From Pseudomonas sp. MWU16-30317 (GTDB taxonomy: Bacteria; Pseudomonadota; Gammaproteobacteria; Pseudomonadales; Pseudomonadaceae), in NCBI RefSeq assembly GCF_020515695.1, contig NZ_JAIWJA010000003.1, positions 620,001 through 684,000 of the forward strand: DNA of 64,000 bases, read 5' to 3'. The notes beneath the pieces are model-generated. The model ran no database searches. It saw only the letters and a list, made by a program, of their open reading frames with translations, and was not told where the DNA came from. The stretch's first letter is position 1, and each line of letters begins with the position of its first letter. Shown here piece after piece: positions 37,758-46,129 of this stretch. The translations under genes were made by a program, and so were the position numbers.

Positions 37758-39869
37758 TTATTCAAACTGATACTGCACCCCAGCCCCCGCATACCACGAG
37801 CGGCCGGGGGCGGCTTCGTAATAACGGTTGTTGCTGTCACCCACGATCACCGAACCCACATATTGCCGATCCAGCAAATTATCCAGCCGCAGCGTCTGGT
37901 GAAAAGTCCAGTGCTCGACCTTCTGCTCGAAGCGCGCGCGCCAGTTGAACACCGCATAGGCCGGTGCAGGCTTTTGATCGTTGGTGTCCTCGACATAGAC
38001 CTTGCTGCGGTACATCCCCTCTAGCGCAGTGCTGATCCAGTCGCGGGGCTTCCAGTCGAGTTCGCCGAACAGGGTATCTTTCGGTACGCCAGGCAGGTTG
38101 TTGCCCTTGTCGATGAGGGTTGCGCCACTGGTGAAGTCGCTGTCGTATTGCGCCACCAAATGAGTGTAGGCAATCTGCGTGCTCCACTGCTCGCCGAGCT
38201 GGCTGTCGATGCCCAGTTCCAGGCCGCGGCGCAGGGTGCGACCGGCGTTCTGGTAGCTGGTGCGGCCGTTGTTCGAACCAGCCACCACCAGCTCGTCGTC
38301 AGTGGTGATCTGGAAGACCGCCAGATTGATACGGGTATCGTTCAATACCTTGGCCTTCAGGCCGATTTCATATTGCTTGCTGGTGGAAGGCTTGAGGCCG
38401 AAGTTGAAGCCTTCGGTGGCGCCCGGCGCGTAGGCCATCTCCGCTTGCGTTGGGGTCTCGAAGCCTTTGCCGGCGCTGATATACCCGTGCAGTTTCTCGG
38501 TGAAAGCGTACATGGCGCTGACCGAGGGGCTGTTCTGCTGGTAGTCCTTGCTGCCGCTGGCGTCGCCGTTGCTCAAATAATGATCGCTGACGTCCATCTT
38601 CATGGTGCTGTGGCGCACGCCAGCCTGGAAGGTCCAGTCGCCCAGGGCCCAGTTGGTTTGCACGAAGGGATCCAGGCTGGTGGCGGTGTCGACTTCGTCG
38701 CGGGCCAGGGCGCCTTTGACACCCAGCTCGGTGGCGGTGTAGTTCTGGTAGCCGGTGCGGTCGTCCTGGCTGCGGTCGTAATCCAGGCCGGCGATGATGG
38801 TCAGGTCGCCGGGCGCCTTGCTGATGGGTTGCAGCCAGTGCACGCTGCCGCCGTAGAACTTGCGGTCGAAATCGACCACGCCGCCGCCGCGGATGTTGGC
38901 CGGCGTTTTTTGCGGGATCGACAGATATTGCAGCACGCTGCGGGTGCCGGTGTAGGCGTTGACCTGCAGCGTCGCATCGCCGAAATAACGCTCGTAGTTC
39001 ATGCCCAGCTGCTGGTGGTCGATGCTCTTGCGCGTGTTGTAGGTCAGCGCGCCAGCCGTCACCGAGCGCGGATCGGCCTTGTACGCGGCCCAGGTCTGCC
39101 CTAGCGGGTCCTGGGTGCCGTTCTGCTCCAGGCTGCTGTAGATCAGCGCCATCTTGCTGTCGTCGTCGGGCTTGAAGTTGACCTTGGCGAAGGTCTGGTC
39201 GCGGCGTGCGGCACTGTGGTCGCGGTAGCCATCGGTGTCCATGCGCGAAGCGTCCAGCACGAAGCCGACGCCATCCGCTGCGCCCTCGGCGGTCAGGTGG
39301 TTCTTGCTCAGGCCATCGCTGCCCACCAGCGTTTCGGCACCAATTCGCGGCGCGCCTTCGCCATCCCTGGAAAACATCTGGATCACCCCGCCGGCATTGC
39401 TGCCGTACTGCGTCGCTGCCGGGCCGCGCAGCACTTCGATGCGGTCAGCGGTATCGAGGTTGAAAGTCGCCGCCTGACCCTGGCCATCCGGGGTGCTGGC
39501 GGGGATGCCATCGGCGATCAGCTTCAGGCCACGCACCCCAAAAGCCGAGCGCGCACCGAAGCCGCGCGACGAGATCTGCAGATCCTGCGCGTAATTCTGA
39601 CGATTTTGCACCACCAGCCCCGGCACCCGGCTGAGCACTTCCGAGGCGTTGATGCGCAACTGCCCGTCGTTGATCTGCTCGCGGCTGACACTGTCGACCG
39701 AATACGGCAGGTCGAAACTGCTGCTGGCGCTGCGCGACCCGGTTACTACGGTGGAATCGAGGACGATCTCTGGCGTATCGGCGTGGCTCAGCGTCGGGCA
39801 GGCCATGCCGCCGAGGATCAGGCAGCGCAGGAGGCGAGAGGCCTGAAGGGCAGGCAGCAGGGTTTTCAT
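37758..39869 (-). CDS. TonB-dependent outer membrane receptor
   Basis: 703 residues. Signal peptide to about residue 30 (cleavage near LSHADTP), TonB box-like region EIVLDSTVVTGSR, plug domain with INASEVLSRVPGLVVQNR and ADRIEVLRGPAATQYGSNAGGVI, then a 22-strand barrel ending in the terminal aromatic GAGVQYQFE (final Phe-Glu, slightly atypical). Likely imports a siderophore or other metal chelate; no ligand can be named and no sigma/anti-sigma pair lies alongside. Sits at the left of an island that splits the LPS genes and is convergent with the LPS core operon. Confidence 0.9.
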   Translation of the reverse strand: MKTLLPALQASRLLRCLILGGMACPTLSHADTPEIVLDSTVVTGSRSASSSFDLPYSVDSVSREQINDGQLRINASEVLSRVPGLVVQNRQNYAQDLQISSRGFGARSAFGVRGLKLIADGIPASTPDGQGQAATFNLDTADRIEVLRGPAATQYGSNAGGVIQMFSRDGEGAPRIGAETLVGSDGLSKNHLTAEGAADGVGFVLDASRMDTDGYRDHSAARRDQTFAKVNFKPDDDSKMALIYSSLEQNGTQDPLGQTWAAYKADPRSVTAGALTYNTRKSIDHQQLGMNYERYFGDATLQVNAYTGTRSVLQYLSIPQKTPANIRGGGVVDFDRKFYGGSVHWLQPISKAPGDLTIIAGLDYDRSQDDRTGYQNYTATELGVKGALARDEVDTATSLDPFVQTNWALGDWTFQAGVRHSTMKMDVSDHYLSNGDASGSKDYQQNSPSVSAMYAFTEKLHGYISAGKGFETPTQAEMAYAPGATEGFNFGLKPSTSKQYEIGLKAKVLNDTRINLAVFQITTDDELVVAGSNNGRTSYQNAGRTLRRGLELGIDSQLGEQWSTQIAYTHLVAQYDSDFTSGATLIDKGNNLPGVPKDTLFGELDWKPRDWISTALEGMYRSKVYVEDTNDQKPAPAYAVFNWRARFEQKVEHWTFHQTLRLDNLLDRQYVGSVIVGDSNNRYYEAAPGRSWYAGAGVQYQFE

Positions 39870-40024
39870 GGGGCGCAGTACCGGAGTGGGAGTCGAGCGT
39901 GGTGGGTATTTTAGCGGGTGTTGCAGGCATCGGCGCGGATAATGATGCTTGGGTTTGAGGGGGGGGCACTCACTACGATTTCGGACATTTCCTACGCGCT
40001 ATTCGGAATCTGCCGACTGCGAAG

Positions 40025-40077
40025 CTTTGAGCGGTTTCGGTAACGTTCAGCGCGACGGCTTCCGCTATCGCTCAAAG
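40025..40077. other. Long-loop inverted repeat in the leader of the small lipoprotein gene
   Basis: CTTTGAGCG (40025-40033) and CGCTCAAAG (40069-40077) are perfect 9-bp arms with a 35-nt loop, ending 38 bp before the first lipoprotein start. Just upstream, 39992-40010 holds CCTACGC-N6-CGGAAT, also present at 5425-5443. May be a structured 5' leader. Apart from these, 39870-40115 appears non-coding. Confidence 0.4.
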
Positions 40078-40115
40078 GGAAGTCACCATGTGGAACTTGG
40101 ATTGTGAGGGTGGTA

Positions 40116-40256
40116 GTGAAACTTTCAGTGTTGATTATCGGTGTTTGGATGCTCTCGGGTTGCTCTGCGTGGTCGACCGGGGCTAATCAGGGCGCTTCTG
40201 GGTATGAATGCGATATCAATCCGTTGTTGTACGGGTGCCCTTATGGAAAGAGGTAA
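40116..40256 (+). CDS. Tiny lipoprotein with C-terminal CDINPLLYGCPY motif
   Basis: 46 residues: MKLSVLIIGVWMLSGCSAWSTG is a short lipoprotein signal with lipobox LSGC (Cys16), then ~30 mature residues ending in CDINPLLYGCPYGKR. GTG 40116 was chosen because GAGGG lies 5 nt upstream and it gives the ideal basic-hydrophobic-lipobox start; GTGs at 40104 and 40110 are alternatives. The mature peptide would have two further cysteines that could form a disulfide. Paralogue of the next gene. Function unknown. Confidence 0.75.
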   Translation: MKLSVLIIGVWMLSGCSAWSTGANQGASGYECDINPLLYGCPYGKR

Positions 40257-40310
40257 GGATGCAAAATGCACGGTTGTTAATGTTTGGCTAAATTGATGTT
40301 CGGAGTGTGT

Positions 40311-40478
40311 ATGAAAAGCATTGCAATGATGGTGTTGGGGCTTCTATTTTTAAGTGGTTGCACAAATGAATATACAGAAAAGCTGTGGTCCGGCCACTGG
40401 GATATGAGAACGGACTCCCAGCGTCATGCGTGTGATATGAACCCGCTGGGTTACGGATGTCCTTATAAAGGTGAATAG
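40311..40478 (+). CDS. Small lipoprotein, paralogue of the preceding gene
   Basis: 55 residues. MKSIAMMVLGLLFLSGCTNEYTEK has a canonical lipobox (LSGC, Cys17). The mature part is hydrophilic and ends HACDMNPLGYGCPYKGE, sharing CD(I/M)NPLxYGCPY with its neighbour. ATG 40311 has GGAG 5 nt upstream. 54 bp separate the two genes. No +2 Asp after the lipid Cys (Thr here, Ser in the neighbour), so the Lol rule as known from E. coli would send both to the outer membrane; Pseudomonas sorting uses further residues. Local GC is clearly lower than in the LPS genes. Function unknown. Confidence 0.8.
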   Translation: MKSIAMMVLGLLFLSGCTNEYTEKLWSGHWDMRTDSQRHACDMNPLGYGCPYKGE

Positions 40479-40494
40479 TCACTCGCCTGTCGTA

Positions 40495-40522
40495 ATCATG
40501 GTGAGGCATGGCTCACCATGAT
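40495..40522. terminator. Bidirectional terminator-like hairpin between lipoprotein and bacteriocin genes
   Basis: ATCATGGTGAG (40495-40505) and CTCACCATGAT (40512-40522) form a perfect 11-bp stem with a 6-nt loop, midway between the convergent stops at 40478 and 40550. A short T-run (TTTT) follows on the plus strand 13 nt later. Confidence 0.55.
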
Positions 40523-40549
40523 CCAGTCACGCTATTTTGATTCGGGGAA

Positions 40550-41386
40550 TTACCATTCAAAAATGGTAAAAGGGTAGCCCTTTCCGAATTCTCCCAGAGT
40601 TGGATAGAATTTTTTTCTGGGCTTACGCTCAGGTGTAAATCCAAATCGCGCCCAGACAGGGAATACATTCATCAGCATCAGTTGCCCATCGGGCTGAATA
40701 TAAGGCCAGGCGTCAACCTTGCCTGCTGTATCCGTCTGCCACAGCACGACATCGGCATGGTTGGCGATGACGAATCTGCCATCGCTTTGGAAGCTGGCTT
40801 TCGTACCGCCTTCGACAACCGTGCCGCTTTGCCATGTCAGTTCATTGGCAGCTGTGTAGATCGCCAGATTGCCGTCTGCTTGCAGGATAAGATAGTGGTC
40901 TCCGGTGGAGTATTGATGGCCGACGCTCAGTAATTCTGCTTCAGGAATGGGTATGGGTGCCAACAAGCTTGGCTGGAACGGGTAGTTGGTCTTGGGCCAA
41001 ACTCTGCGCATGTCCTGAATGACCAGATTGCCGTCAGGCTGCAATGCCATATGGGTATTGGACCAACGGCTTTTGTCTTTGGAGTGGCTGGCCTCGGCAA
41101 CCCACATGGACTCTCTGCGCGGGTCATATAAGAAACCAGAGTTTGAAATATAGAAAAACGCTGGTCCTTTCTCGTTAGGTCGCTTCAATGCGAGGCTGAA
41201 AGGCTGCTGTTTATCTGCGGTCCAGATGTGAGCGCCATTATCGAGTAGCACGAGTTGGCTGTCCTCATTCATGGTCAGCTTGAATCTTCCATCTTGTGAC
41301 AAGAGGAAGTCGCCAGCTTGAAATTTTTGATTGTTGGGGAGTATCCAGTCGCCGTTATTGGTGAAACGTACAGTTGGATCAGCCAT
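40550..41386 (-). CDS. llpA: Lectin-like bacteriocin, LlpA/putidacin L family (tandem MMBL domains)
   Basis: 278 residues from ATG 41386 (MADPTVRFTNNGDWILPNN), with AGGA 7 nt upstream. No signal peptide, as in LlpA bacteriocins. Two monocot-mannose-binding-lectin domains: N-terminal with NGAHIWTADKQQPFS and LQPDGNLVIQD (115-125), C-terminal with QADGNLAIY (169-177, one change from QxDxNxVxY) and FQSDGRFVIAN. The C-terminal extension PVWARFGFTPERKPRKKF ending in FEW matches the LlpA hallmark tail. Family members kill related pseudomonads after binding D-rhamnose-containing LPS and acting at BamA; no immunity gene is known for the family. Lower GC than neighbours suggests acquisition. Confidence 0.88.
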   Translation of the reverse strand: MADPTVRFTNNGDWILPNNQKFQAGDFLLSQDGRFKLTMNEDSQLVLLDNGAHIWTADKQQPFSLALKRPNEKGPAFFYISNSGFLYDPRRESMWVAEASHSKDKSRWSNTHMALQPDGNLVIQDMRRVWPKTNYPFQPSLLAPIPIPEAELLSVGHQYSTGDHYLILQADGNLAIYTAANELTWQSGTVVEGGTKASFQSDGRFVIANHADVVLWQTDTAGKVDAWPYIQPDGQLMLMNVFPVWARFGFTPERKPRKKFYPTLGEFGKGYPFTIFEW

Positions 41387-41782
41387 GGTCGTTCCTTGTT
41401 TTGATGAGAGTTCATCCTCTGCCTTGGCTGTCAGTTCCTCAATCGGGAAGCCTTTCCCTGATGGCGATGCGCAATACCCGATGCTGTGAGCCCCGCAGAA
41501 ACCTCCCGAAGCATTTTCCCGGACTAATCCGATTGCCTCTCCCCTGCTTTTTTGCGTCAATGCGCGGCTCCGGTTGCTGGGTAAAAATTTCTCTGCGCAC
41601 AGTGAACCGTCAGCCCGCTGGCGAATCCGATATGACGCTGTGCTAGGGTGTCGAGCGCGACCAGGTACAAGGGTTTTCGAGCGGCTACAGGTGGTGTTGT
41701 TTGGGGTATAATCGGCCCCTTTAGCCGCCAGCAGCCCAGATTGGCTGCGGTGCATCATTTCAGATTAATAGAGGCTCGACCC
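41387..41782. other. 396-bp gap between divergent llpA and the carbamoyltransferase gene
   Basis: Contains the promoters of both genes. On the minus strand the llpA frame remains open upstream to 41758 (124 more codons); the part nearest llpA looks coding-like (for example GGFCGAHSIGYCASPSGKG) but lacks a ribosome site and a signal, so it may be a relic. TATAAT lies at 41707-41712 on the plus strand. Confidence 0.5.
41707..41712 (+). promoter_or_regulatory. Candidate -10 box of the carbamoyltransferase operon
   Basis: A perfect TATAAT, 71 bp upstream of the TTG start at 41783. No good -35 is seen at 16-18 nt upstream (the region reads ggctac), so this call rests on the -10 only. Confidence 0.4.
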
Positions 41783-43525
41783 TTGGCATTGACGATTCTT
41801 GGCCTGTCCGGCGCCCTAAGCCATGATCCATCCGCTGCGCTGTACATCGACGGCAAGTTGATCGCGGCCGCCGAAGAAGAGCGCTTCGTGCGTGACAAGC
41901 ATGCAAAGAACCGCATGCCTTACGAGTCCGCCAAGTTCTGCCTGGAGCAGGCCGGCATCAAACCGTCCGACGTCGATGTCGTGGCCATTCCTTTCGCGCC
42001 GATCAGCCTGTTCGGCGAAGCCCGCTGGCATTACGCCAAGCGCTACTGGTATGCGCCGGATCGTGCCCTTGACGCTATCCTCATGGGCAACCGTCGCTAC
42101 AAGCGCTATCGCAACAAGATCGTCTGGTGCCTTGAACAGCTGGGCTTCGATCCGAAGAAAATCAAGATCGAACCCGTCGAGCATCACCTGGCTCACGCCT
42201 CCAGTGCCTACCACTGCTCGGGTTTCCAGGAAAAGACCGCGATCCTCGGCATCGACGGCAAGGGCGAGTACGCCACCACGTTCTTCGGCTATGGCGAAAA
42301 CGGCAAGATCCACAAGATCAAGGAATTCTTCGACCCGGACTCCCTCGGCGGCCTCTATGGCGCGATCACCGAGTTCCTCGGTTTCGAGATGCTCGACGGC
42401 GAATTCAAAGTCATGGGCATGGCGCCGTACGGCGATGCCAGCAAGTACGATTTCTCGCGTCTGGCCAGTTTCGAGAATGGCGAACTGGTGATCAACACCG
42501 ACTACGCCAACGTCATCGGCCTGCGCCGCTATAAAGAGAAGGGCAAGGGCTTCTACTTTTCGCCCAAGCTTATCGAATGGCTGGGCCCCAAGCGTGAAGG
42601 CGATATCGCCGACGAGCCCTACATCCATTACGCCGCGAGCATGCAAGCGCTGTTCGAGAAGCTGGCCCTGCAGATGATCGACCACTACCTGGGCGACATC
42701 CTCAAGGAGACCGGCAAGCTGGCTTTCGCAGGTGGTTGCGCGTTGAACGTCAAGCTCAACCAGAAAATCATCGCCCGCGACGACGTCAAGGAGCTGTTCG
42801 TGCAACCTGCTTCGGGCGACGCCGGTACTGCGGTGGGCGCTGCGGCCTATGTCTCCCACGCACGCGGTGTGCCGGTGGAGAAGATGGAGCACGTGTACCT
42901 CGGCCCGTCCTACAGCAACGAAGATGTGATCGCGGCCTGTGCGCGGCATCCGAGCAAGCCGAACTGGACGCAAATCACCGACACCCCCGAGCGTATCGCC
43001 AAGATCATGGTCGAGGGCAATCCGGTCGCCTGGTTCCAGGGGCGCATGGAATTCGGCCCGCGGGCCCTGGGCGGTCGTTCCATCATCGGCTGTCCGAGCA
43101 TTGCAGGCGTGGCTGACCGCATCAATCACCAGATCAAGTTCCGCGAGCGCTGGAGGCCTTTCTGCCCGTCCATGCTCGACACCGTCGCGCCGCAGATGAT
43201 CAAGATCGATCACCCGGCGCCGTTCATGACCTTCACCTTCGAGGTGTCCGAGGAGTGGAAGGCCCGCGTGCCGGAAGTCGTGCACGAAGACGGCACGTCT
43301 CGTGCTCAGGTGCTCAAGCGTGAATACAACCCGCGCTATTACGACATGATGAAGGCCCTGGAGGTGCTGACCGGCAACGGCGTATCGCTGAATACCTCGT
43401 TGAACCGTCGTGGCGAGCCGATGATCTGCTCGCCTACCGATGCGTTGAACATGTTCTTCGGGTCTGACCTGCAGTACTTGATCATGGAAGATATTCTGGT
43501 CATCAAGGACACAGTAACTGCATGA
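41783..43525 (+). CDS. Carbamoyltransferase of the LPS core region (NodU/CmcH family)
   Basis: 580 residues from TTG 41783 ([22 protein letters not shown]), with GAGG 8 nt upstream; longer starts are not protein-like. NodU/TobZ type: N-terminal Kae1-like domain with [18 protein letters not shown] (metal-binding histidines) and [13 protein letters not shown], and C-terminal YrdC-like domain with [17 protein letters not shown] and [17 protein letters not shown]. aeruginosa carries an orthologue (PA5005) in its LPS core cluster, which has a carbamoylated heptose; the same role is likely here. Overlaps the following glycosyltransferase by ATGA. Confidence 0.9.
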   Translation: MALTILGLSGALSHDPSAALYIDGKLIAAAEEERFVRDKHAKNRMPYESAKFCLEQAGIKPSDVDVVAIPFAPISLFGEARWHYAKRYWYAPDRALDAILMGNRRYKRYRNKIVWCLEQLGFDPKKIKIEPVEHHLAHASSAYHCSGFQEKTAILGIDGKGEYATTFFGYGENGKIHKIKEFFDPDSLGGLYGAITEFLGFEMLDGEFKVMGMAPYGDASKYDFSRLASFENGELVINTDYANVIGLRRYKEKGKGFYFSPKLIEWLGPKREGDIADEPYIHYAASMQALFEKLALQMIDHYLGDILKETGKLAFAGGCALNVKLNQKIIARDDVKELFVQPASGDAGTAVGAAAYVSHARGVPVEKMEHVYLGPSYSNEDVIAACARHPSKPNWTQITDTPERIAKIMVEGNPVAWFQGRMEFGPRALGGRSIIGCPSIAGVADRINHQIKFRERWRPFCPSMLDTVAPQMIKIDHPAPFMTFTFEVSEEWKARVPEVVHEDGTSRAQVLKREYNPRYYDMMKALEVLTGNGVSLNTSLNRRGEPMICSPTDALNMFFGSDLQYLIMEDILVIKDTVTA

Positions 43526-44430
43526 CAACATCGCCTACATTGATCAGCGTGGTTGTACCGACCTACAACTACGCGCGTTATCTACATCGCGCCCTGGACT
43601 CTATCCTCGGCCAATGGGCGGATGACCTTGAACTGATCATTGTCGACGATGGTTCCACAGACAACACCGCGCAGATCGCACAGGGTTATGTGTCGCGCTT
43701 CGCCTCGGTGCGTTATGTCTATCAGGACAACGCCGGGCCGGCTGCGGCGCGCAACCATGGCGTCAGCCTGGCGCAGGGGCGGTTCGTCCTGCCGGTGGAC
43801 TCCGATGACGAGCTGATCAATGGTGCGATCGCCGTGCTGCGTGCGATGGTGCAAGCCACGCCCCACGCGCAGGTGATTGTCGGCGCACATATATCGGTTT
43901 ACCCAGACGGGCGCGAGCGTACGCGCCTGCCGGTGCCAGTGCCGGCCATGGCGCCCAGGGCCATTACCTGCCGCTATCTGCTCGAAAAACGCATCTCCTT
44001 CGCCCCCAGCAGCATCCTGATTTGCCGCGATCTGCTGTTGCAGCGGCCTTATCCGGAACAACTGCGTACGGGCGAAGATATCCCGGTTTTTGCCTATCTG
44101 CTGGTCACGGCCGAACAGATCATGGTCACCGACCAGGTGATAGCGCGTATTCACAAGCACCCCGACAGCCTGCGCAACGATCGCCGGGACGAAGAGGCGT
44201 TGGCCTTGGCGATGGTGCAGGAAGTATTTACCGGGCTGCCGCCTGAATGCCAATCGTTGCGTACCCGCTATGAGGCGCAGCGCTATCTGTCGCTGTTCCG
44301 CGCCGCTGTACGGGACGATGATCGTTCGACCGCACGGCGCTTCTATCGCCGCGCCTTGTACCTGAGTGCGAAGCAGGCATTGCGCTGGGTGTACGTTCGT
44401 AAAGCCATTCGCTTGTTCTTCAAGGATTAG
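43522..44430 (+). CDS. Family 2 glycosyltransferase (LPS core)
   Basis: 302 residues. Classic GT2 start ISVVVPTYNYARYLHRALDSIL, DDGSTDNTAQIA, NAGPAAARNHGVSLAQGRF and the DxD equivalent VDSDDELINGAI. Inverting nucleotide-sugar transferase at the inner face of the membrane, probably adding an outer-core sugar. Start overlaps the carbamoyltransferase stop by 4 bp. Acceptor and donor cannot be read from sequence. Confidence 0.88.
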   Translation: MTTSPTLISVVVPTYNYARYLHRALDSILGQWADDLELIIVDDGSTDNTAQIAQGYVSRFASVRYVYQDNAGPAAARNHGVSLAQGRFVLPVDSDDELINGAIAVLRAMVQATPHAQVIVGAHISVYPDGRERTRLPVPVPAMAPRAITCRYLLEKRISFAPSSILICRDLLLQRPYPEQLRTGEDIPVFAYLLVTAEQIMVTDQVIARIHKHPDSLRNDRRDEEALALAMVQEVFTGLPPECQSLRTRYEAQRYLSLFRAAVRDDDRSTARRFYRRALYLSAKQALRWVYVRKAIRLFFKD

Positions 44431-44435
44431 TCTGC

Positions 44436-45914
44436 ATGCGGTCAGTGGTTTCGGTGGCGAGTCACAACTCGTTCGTCACAGTGTTGAAAAGCCTTTCGCC
44501 CCTTTGGTTGACGTTCATTGCCAGCTTGCTGCTGTCGCTGATCGCTATCGCAGGTACCGATATCCTTGCTCGCGACGCCGCGTTCTACATGGACATCGCC
44601 AATCAGGTGAACATCCAGGGGCCGCGGGTCGCGCTGAAGATGTTCGATTGGCCGTGGTTCGCCATGCTGATCGCCGGCACCCACGCGCTGACCCATCTAC
44701 CGCTCGAGACCTGCGCTCATCTTTACTGCGCGCTGTTCATGGCGGGCACCTGCACCCTGCTGGTCGACTGCATTCGCCAACGAGTTCCTGAAGCAACCTG
44801 GTGGGGCTGTCTGGTGGTGCTGGCCATGCCGGCGATCAACCAGTTTCGCTGGGATATCATTCGCGAAGAGGGCTTCTGGTTTTTCTGCACCCTGGCCCTT
44901 TGGCTGGCGCTGCGCTGGGAAACCCGTGGTGGCTGGCTGCGCGCCGCGGCGATCTACGCGGCCGTGGCGGCGGCGGCGCTGTTCCGGCTCGAGGCCCTGA
45001 CCGTGCTGGTCGCCTTGGGTGCATGGCAGTTGCCGAACCTGTTCATCAAAGGGCGCAGACGCACCTTCCTGGAGTTTTTCTGGCTGCCGCTGGTGTTGCT
45101 GATCCCCGCGCTGCTGCTGGTGATACCGCGTATCGATTGGCACTCCAGCCGCGTCGCCTACATGCTGGCCTTGATCGAGCCGCGGTCGGTGTTTGCCAGC
45201 TTCAACAAGCTGGCGGATCAGTTTGGCAGTTCGCTGGTCAACAAATATTCGGTCGATGAGGCCGGGCGCATCATCTTCATCGGATTGCTAGGCTCGTTGC
45301 TGATCAAGTTCGTCAATCTGATGGGTCCCTTCGCATTGCCGTTTCTTTGGCCGCGCGCATGGCGCAGCTGGCAGCTCTACTGGCAGGCATTCCGGCCATT
45401 TGCCTGGGTGGCGGCAGCCTATTTCGTCGTGATGATGCTGTTTTTCATCAATGCGCAGTTCATGATCGGGCGGTACCTGAGCTTCCTTGATGTGATGGTG
45501 CTGCCGCTGCTGGCGATCGCGCTGAGTCAATTTGCCCAGGCCTGGCCGCGGTTGGCCAGAGTCGTGTTGGTGCTGGGGCTGTTGATGATGCTGGCCAATG
45601 TGGTTTCGCTGGGCACGAAGAAAACCAATTTCGTTGCCGCTGGGCAGTGGGTTGCCGCTAATATCGACGCGAAGGCCCCGGTTTTCTACGAAGATGGCCG
45701 CATTTCCTACTACGCTGGGCGCGGTTATCCACAGCCAACCATCCCTCGTGAAATCGCCACGGCCCCTGGCAACGCGCAGCAGTATGGATATTTCATCTTC
45801 GAGGCTGACCCAGGCGAGCCTTGGCTGCAGGCCTGGATGGCAGAGCATCAATTGCGGGTGCTGGCGCAATTCGCTCAGCGCAAGGGCAAGACGGTCACGG
45901 TGGTCGGGCATTGA
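44436..45914 (+). CDS. Polytopic GT-C type glycosyltransferase-like membrane protein
   Basis: 492 residues, about ten to twelve membrane helices. The first periplasmic loop carries acidic residues in ILARDAAFYMDIAN, the position of the catalytic Asp in ArnT/PMT-type enzymes that use lipid-phosphate sugars. The C-terminal ~90 residues are a soluble domain (AAGQWVAANIDAKAPVFYEDGR), as in many GT39-like proteins. Starts 5 bp after the GT2 gene, so it belongs to the same operon and may modify LPS on the periplasmic side. No O-antigen ligase signature is apparent. A REP pair follows. Confidence 0.7.
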   Translation: MRSVVSVASHNSFVTVLKSLSPLWLTFIASLLLSLIAIAGTDILARDAAFYMDIANQVNIQGPRVALKMFDWPWFAMLIAGTHALTHLPLETCAHLYCALFMAGTCTLLVDCIRQRVPEATWWGCLVVLAMPAINQFRWDIIREEGFWFFCTLALWLALRWETRGGWLRAAAIYAAVAAAALFRLEALTVLVALGAWQLPNLFIKGRRRTFLEFFWLPLVLLIPALLLVIPRIDWHSSRVAYMLALIEPRSVFASFNKLADQFGSSLVNKYSVDEAGRIIFIGLLGSLLIKFVNLMGPFALPFLWPRAWRSWQLYWQAFRPFAWVAAAYFVVMMLFFINAQFMIGRYLSFLDVMVLPLLAIALSQFAQAWPRLARVVLVLGLLMMLANVVSLGTKKTNFVAAGQWVAANIDAKAPVFYEDGRISYYAGRGYPQPTIPREIATAPGNAQQYGYFIFEADPGEPWLQAWMAEHQLRVLAQFAQRKGKTVTVVGH

Positions 45915-45932
45915 TTGTGTATTAGCTGTGCT

Positions 45933-46004
45933 GGCCCCTTCGCGGGCAAGCCTTGCTCCCACAGGCATACAGTTGTGGGAGCAAGGCTTGCCCGCGAAAG
46001 GGCC
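45933..46004. repeat. Inverted REP pair between the GT-C gene and msbA
   Basis: Arms 45933-45963 and 45974-46004 pair almost perfectly (core CGCGGGCAAGCCTTGCTCCC), with a 10-nt spacer (ggcatacagt). Same repeat as at 19596-19674. It separates the carbamoyltransferase operon from msbA and may attenuate read-through. Confidence 0.95.
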
Positions 46005-46129
46005 GGTCGCAGCACCGCAGTTCCAGTAGCCTGCCCACGCACTGATACCCTCCTGATCTAGGCCGGCGCCCTGCATTCAGTGTTTGCAGGGTTGTGATAG
46101 GATTCGTTTTTTTTCGCCAACGGATACTC

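Noticed and set aside
40104..40112. Earlier GTG starts for the first micro-lipoprotein
   Set aside because: They overlap or precede the GAGGG ribosome site and add residues before the basic start of the signal peptide.
40550..41386. Generic B-lectin or curculin-like surface protein
   Set aside because: The tandem domain order, lack of signal peptide, 278-aa length and the PVWARFGF tail together point to the LlpA bacteriocin family.
44436..45914. O-antigen ligase (WaaL)
   Set aside because: Length and polytopic nature fit loosely, but the first-loop Asp and soluble C-terminal domain resemble ArnT/PMT-type GT-C enzymes rather than the large periplasmic loop of WaaL.
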